Source: Candidatus Omnitrophota bacterium (GTDB lineage Bacteria; Omnitrophota; Gorgyraeia; Zapsychrales; JANLHA01). From it: 9,298 nt of DNA. Shown here in pieces: positions 6,884-9,298 of the stretch. The notes under the pieces are model-generated. The model searched no databases. It was not told where the DNA came from and saw only the letters and a list, made by a program, of their open reading frames with translations. Positions within the stretch are counted from its first letter, which is position 1. Every line of letters starts with the position of its first letter. Location of the stretch: the NCBI GenBank assembly GCA_024653845.1, contig JANLHA010000286.1, forward strand, positions 1 to 9,298. The letters are read 5' to 3'. The translations under genes and the position numbers were made by a program.

Positions 6884-6916
6884 GAAAAACCCTTCAGAAA
6901 TTCTGAAGGGTTTTTC
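6884..6916. terminator. Bidirectional intrinsic terminator
   Basis: A perfect 14-bp stem (GAAAAACCCTTCAG, 6884-6897, pairs with 6903-6916) with the loop AAATT. The top of the stem is GC-containing and the outer arms are A and T runs, so the hairpin ends in a U tract in either direction. On the plus strand it closes the mini-gene 21 bases after its stop; on the minus strand it lies 15 bases after the stop of the large repeat protein, so it serves both converging units. Confidence 0.93.
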
Positions 6917-6931
6917 ATTTTATATCTATTT

Positions 6932-9298
6932 TTAGAATTGCGTCTGGATCAATCCTTCTCGGATAGCGGGAGAGAAAACAAATTCTGCTGTAAGCGGTGA
7001 AATTAAAAGCTGGCCGGGTTCAACAACAAATTCATTGGTGCCTTCATTTTGTTGACTTTGCGTATCCCACAAAGATTCCAATTGCGTTCCTGACCCTTGA
7101 TCGACCGTCTGATAAAATATTGCAGCTCCTTCCCCACCTTCCACACGATTGTTCGTTTCACTCAAGGTGAGCTCTGCATTCACCACATCCGTGTCGCTAT
7201 TATTCGGATTAGCACTTGTAGACGTCGTCGTCGTTGTTGCACCCAAATTATTTACACTCATCGTTCCTGAGGTTGAAGTCTTGGTCAAAGTGGTGGCATA
7301 GACTTCCAGCGTACCTGCAGTTCCAATCCCCGTCGAAGCAGCTAATGTCATAATGCTTGCTGTCGCATCCGCGTTTGTATCAGCTCCACTTTCTTCAATT
7401 TTCCCGGCGGAAGTGATCGTGAGTGTATCATCCGTGGCCGTAAGATCGCCGATATTGATATCACCACTAGTGGTCGTCGTTAGTGTCAGATTCTTACTGA
7501 TACCTCCAGCTGTCGCGGTCGTCACTGTCAAGCTTCCTGATGTGACATCCAAAGCGAGCGCACCGCTCGTCGTCGTAGCCGTAGTCACACTGAGGTCTCC
7601 GCCTCCCGATTGACTAAAGGAAAGATCTCCTATGCCGGTGGCAATGGAACTCAATGTCACCGCACTGGTGTTGCTATTATCAATATCAACATTTCCTGTT
7701 CCTGTGCTGTCGGCTGAAATTGTGGTGGCTGCTGTTTCAAGCGCGGCTGAAGATCCAATGCCTGAGACCGCATCCAAATCCAAAACTGAGGCGGTCAGAT
7801 CTGCTCCCGCATCTGCGCCGCTTTCTTCAATGCTTCCCGCCGAAGAAATCGTGATTTGGTCCCCGCCGGCTGTCACATTGCCGACCAAGACATCTCCACT
7901 TGTTGTTGTCGTTAACGTGACATTCTTACTCGTTCCTCCAGCCGTCGCGGTCGTCGCCGTCAAATTCGCGGACGTTGCATCAAGCGCAATGGCACCGCTC
8001 GTCGTCGTTGCAGTCGTGACACTCAAAGAGCCTCCGCCTGATTGACTCAATGAAATATTTCCTGTGCCTGTGGTGGCAGAACTCACGGTAGTCGCCGATG
8101 CACTACTATTATCAATGTCGATTGCCCCGTTCGTTGTATCCGCAGCGATAGCTGTAGCTGCCGTCTCAAGTGTGGCCGCAGCGCCAACTCCTGTTACAGC
8201 ATCCAAGTCAAGAGTTGTGGCTGTCAAATCCGCTCCCGCATCTGCGCCGCTTTCTTCAATGCTTCCCGCCGAAGAAATCGTGATTTGGTCCCCGCCGGCC
8301 GTCACATTGCCGACCAAGACATCTCCACTTGTTGTTGTCGTTAATGTGACATTCTGACCCGTGCCCCCCGCCGTCGCTGTGCTTGCCGTCAAATTCGCAG
8401 AAGCGACCGTGAGCGCAATATCTCCGTCGGTCGTAGTGACACTGGTGAAGCTACCCGCACCTCCACCCGTCTGGTCAAAAGTGATATTTCCGGTGCCTGT
8501 GGTTAAAGAACTGATCGTTGTGCTAGATGCATTGCTATTATTGATATCGATATTTCCCGTCGTGGTATCCGCAGAAATGGTCGTTGCGGCTGTGTTGACC
8601 GCCACGGAAGATCCAATACCGCTTGCCGCGTTCAAATCCACCGTCGAGGCGGTAATGGTTTTTCCTCCTTTACCATCGATGGCTCCAGCCGAGGTTGCCG
8701 TAAAGGTGCCTCCAGTCGCGGTGACATCATCATTTATGGCGATATCACCACTCGTGGTTGTCGTCAAACTCACCCCATCCGAGCCACCAACCAATGTCGA
8801 GGTAGTAAGGTTACCTCCGGCGACACTCAAATTAATAGCCCCGGACGTAAAGGCCGAGACAGAATTCGCTGTCAATCCCCCCCCACCGGCTTGAGTGAAG
8901 GTAAAATTCCCACTGCTGGACGTACCTGTCAGAGATGTTGCGTTTGAACTGGTGTTAGCGATATTAACCAATCCGGCACTTCCATTAGCCGTAATACCGA
9001 CGGCGGCAGTTTCTATAGCGTTGCTCGAAGTTCCCAGAGCACCAAACGAACTAAGATATAAAGTATTTGTGTCAGTGCCTGTTGTAAATTCAGCTCCCGC
9101 ATCAGATCCACTTTCGAGGATATCTCCGAAACTCGCAGTTAAACTGATGCTTCCGGTCGTTGACATCGAACCGACTAAAGCATCATTCGCAGATTGAATA
9201 AGCGTAATGGCCCCTGCGCCGCCCGTCGCGATATTATAAGTGGTATCCCCGTTGGAGCCAGAATCTGTAATATAAACACTGTTCCCTCCCGTCGATGT
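6932..9298 (-). CDS. C-terminal part of a giant repetitive beta-strand surface protein (filamentous haemagglutinin/adhesin-like), N-terminus beyond window
   Basis: The reading frame is open from the right edge (9298) to the TAA at 6932-6934, 788 residues; the internal ATG at 9166 is not the real start because the frame continues upstream with matching repeat sequence. Composition is extreme: Thr, Ser, Ala, Gly, Asp and Asn dominate, Lys/Arg are rare and no Cys is present. Rungs of about 20 residues such as TITSAGKIEESGADTNADAT and TTTSGAIALDATSANLTAT alternate, as expected of a right-handed beta-helix. Units of 141-145 residues repeat in tandem, followed by a Thr-rich joint and a unique 92-residue tail (codons to about 7210) ending in GLIQTQF. 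No autotransporter barrel, LPXTG motif or obvious sorting domain is visible in the tail. Adhesion or surface coating is inferred from composition and fold; secretion by a two-partner system is possible but not shown. Terminated by the hairpin at 6884-6916. Confidence 0.82.
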   Translation of the reverse strand, partial: TSTGGNSVYITDSGSNGDTTYNIATGGAGAITLIQSANDALVGSMSTTGSISLTASFGDILESGSDAGAEFTTGTDTNTLYLSSFGALGTSSNAIETAAVGITANGSAGLVNIANTSSNATSLTGTSSSGNFTFTQAGGGGLTANSVSAFTSGAINLSVAGGNLTTSTLVGGSDGVSLTTTTSGDIAINDDVTATGGTFTATSAGAIDGKGGKTITASTVDLNAASGIGSSVAVNTAATTISADTTTGNIDINNSNASSTTISSLTTGTGNITFDQTGGGAGSFTSVTTTDGDIALTVASANLTASTATAGGTGQNVTLTTTTSGDVLVGNVTAGGDQITISSAGSIEESGADAGADLTATTLDLDAVTGVGAAATLETAATAIAADTTNGAIDIDNSSASATTVSSATTGTGNISLSQSGGGSLSVTTATTTSGAIALDATSANLTATTATAGGTSKNVTLTTTTSGDVLVGNVTAGGDQITISSAGSIEESGADAGADLTASVLDLDAVSGIGSSAALETAATTISADSTGTGNVDIDNSNTSAVTLSSIATGIGDLSFSQSGGGDLSVTTATTTSGALALDVTSGSLTVTTATAGGISKNLTLTTTTSGDINIGDLTATDDTLTITSAGKIEESGADTNADATASIMTLAASTGIGTAGTLEVYATTLTKTSTSGTMSVNNLGATTTTTSTSANPNNSDTDVVNAELTLSETNNRVEGGEGAAIFYQTVDQGSGTQLESLWDTQSQQNEGTNEFVVEPGQLLISPLTAEFVFSPAIREGLIQTQF
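7211..9205 (-). repeat. Tandem coding repeat array, period 423-435 bp
   Basis: Aligning on the recurring segment TLTTTTSGD gives unit starts (minus strand, reading downwards) at 9205 (diverged, TLIQSANDA), 8770, 8347, 7918 and 7486. Units are therefore 145, 141, 143 and 144 codons long, and the last is cut off after about 92 codons by the Thr-rich joint. All lengths are whole codons, so units can be gained or lost without breaking the frame. Each unit carries, in order, an SGD rung, an AGxIEESGAD-type rung, an LDLDAxxGIG rung, an ETAATxIxAD rung, a TTGTGNI rung with QSGGG, and a SGAIAL / NLTATTATAGG pair. Divergence rises towards both ends of the array. Confidence 0.85.
7803..8355 (-). repeat. 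Nearly identical 124-bp blocks in adjacent repeat units (7803-7926 and 8232-8355)
   Basis: The two blocks, 429 bp apart, differ at only two positions by direct comparison: T/C at 7871/8300 and C/T at 7916/8345. Both changes are in third codon positions of Thr codons (ACA/ACG) and are silent. The protein segment covered runs from NVTLTTTTSGDVLVG to IEESGADAGA. The remaining sequence of the same units is clearly more diverged at both DNA and protein level. Confidence 0.9.

Noticed and set aside
9164..9166. ATG at 9166 as the start of the repeat protein
   Set aside because: The same frame is open through to 9298 with repeat-like sequence (TLIQSANDALVG), and there is no ribosome site, so the gene starts outside the window.
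7353..9197. A chain of long plus-strand ORFs (7353-7613, 7632-8045, 8064-8357, 8361-8894, 8895-9197) rich in Val, Ala, Pro and Ser
   Set aside because: They lie antisense to the repeat protein and reflect its Thr/Ser/Ala/Gly codon use; they have the same period as the repeats, no credible ribosome sites, and break at intervals.
7211..9205. CRISPR or non-coding tandem array
   Set aside because: The period of 423-435 bp is always a multiple of three, copies diverge mainly as protein-compatible changes, and the whole stretch is one open frame.

Overview
The window looks like chromosomal DNA of a Gram-negative bacterium using the standard genetic code. The signs are a lipobox lipoprotein feeding an ABC importer, a periplasm-type signal peptide, a HemW homologue and a large Thr/Ser/Ala/Gly-rich filamentous surface protein. 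Base composition is moderate to AT-rich, and the surface-protein gene is visibly richer in G+C. No rRNA, tRNA, CRISPR or insertion sequence was seen. The mix of genes, with a free-standing lysine-rich mini-protein, would fit the PVC/Omnitrophota-like uncultured lineages, but nothing in the window proves that placement.

Layout. (1) 1-2253, minus strand: a sugar-type ABC uptake operon with a near-consensus sigma70 promoter (2225-2253), a lipoprotein solute-binding protein (874-2175) and, overlapping it by one base, a MalF/UgpA-type permease that runs off the left edge. (2) 2275-2877, minus strand: an exported DUF2059 protein, separated by a 66-bp divergent intergenic region from (3) the plus-strand pair 2944-5541, a short-chain-type polyprenyl diphosphate synthase followed 15 bp later by a multi-spanning GT-C glycosyltransferase. 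(4) 5524-6633, minus strand: HemW, whose end overlaps the end of the glycosyltransferase gene by 18 bp. (5) 6745-6916, plus strand: a compact, self-contained unit made of an extended -10 promoter, a palindrome at the start of the transcript, a strong Shine-Dalgarno site, a 15-codon gene for a Lys/Arg-rich peptide (MPAKKKAKKKTAKRK) and a perfect 14-bp-stem terminator. (6) 6932-9298, minus strand: the C-terminal 788 residues of a very repetitive beta-strand-rich surface protein, built of about 141-145-residue tandem units plus a unique 92-residue tail; its start lies beyond the right edge.

How the parts relate. The solute-binding protein and permease form one importer. The prenyl synthase and the GT-C enzyme plausibly share a lipid-linked pathway, since GT-C enzymes use polyprenyl-phosphate sugars. 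HemW, DUF2059 and the repeat protein appear to be independent units. The least explained element is the tiny basic peptide unit between HemW and the repeat protein.
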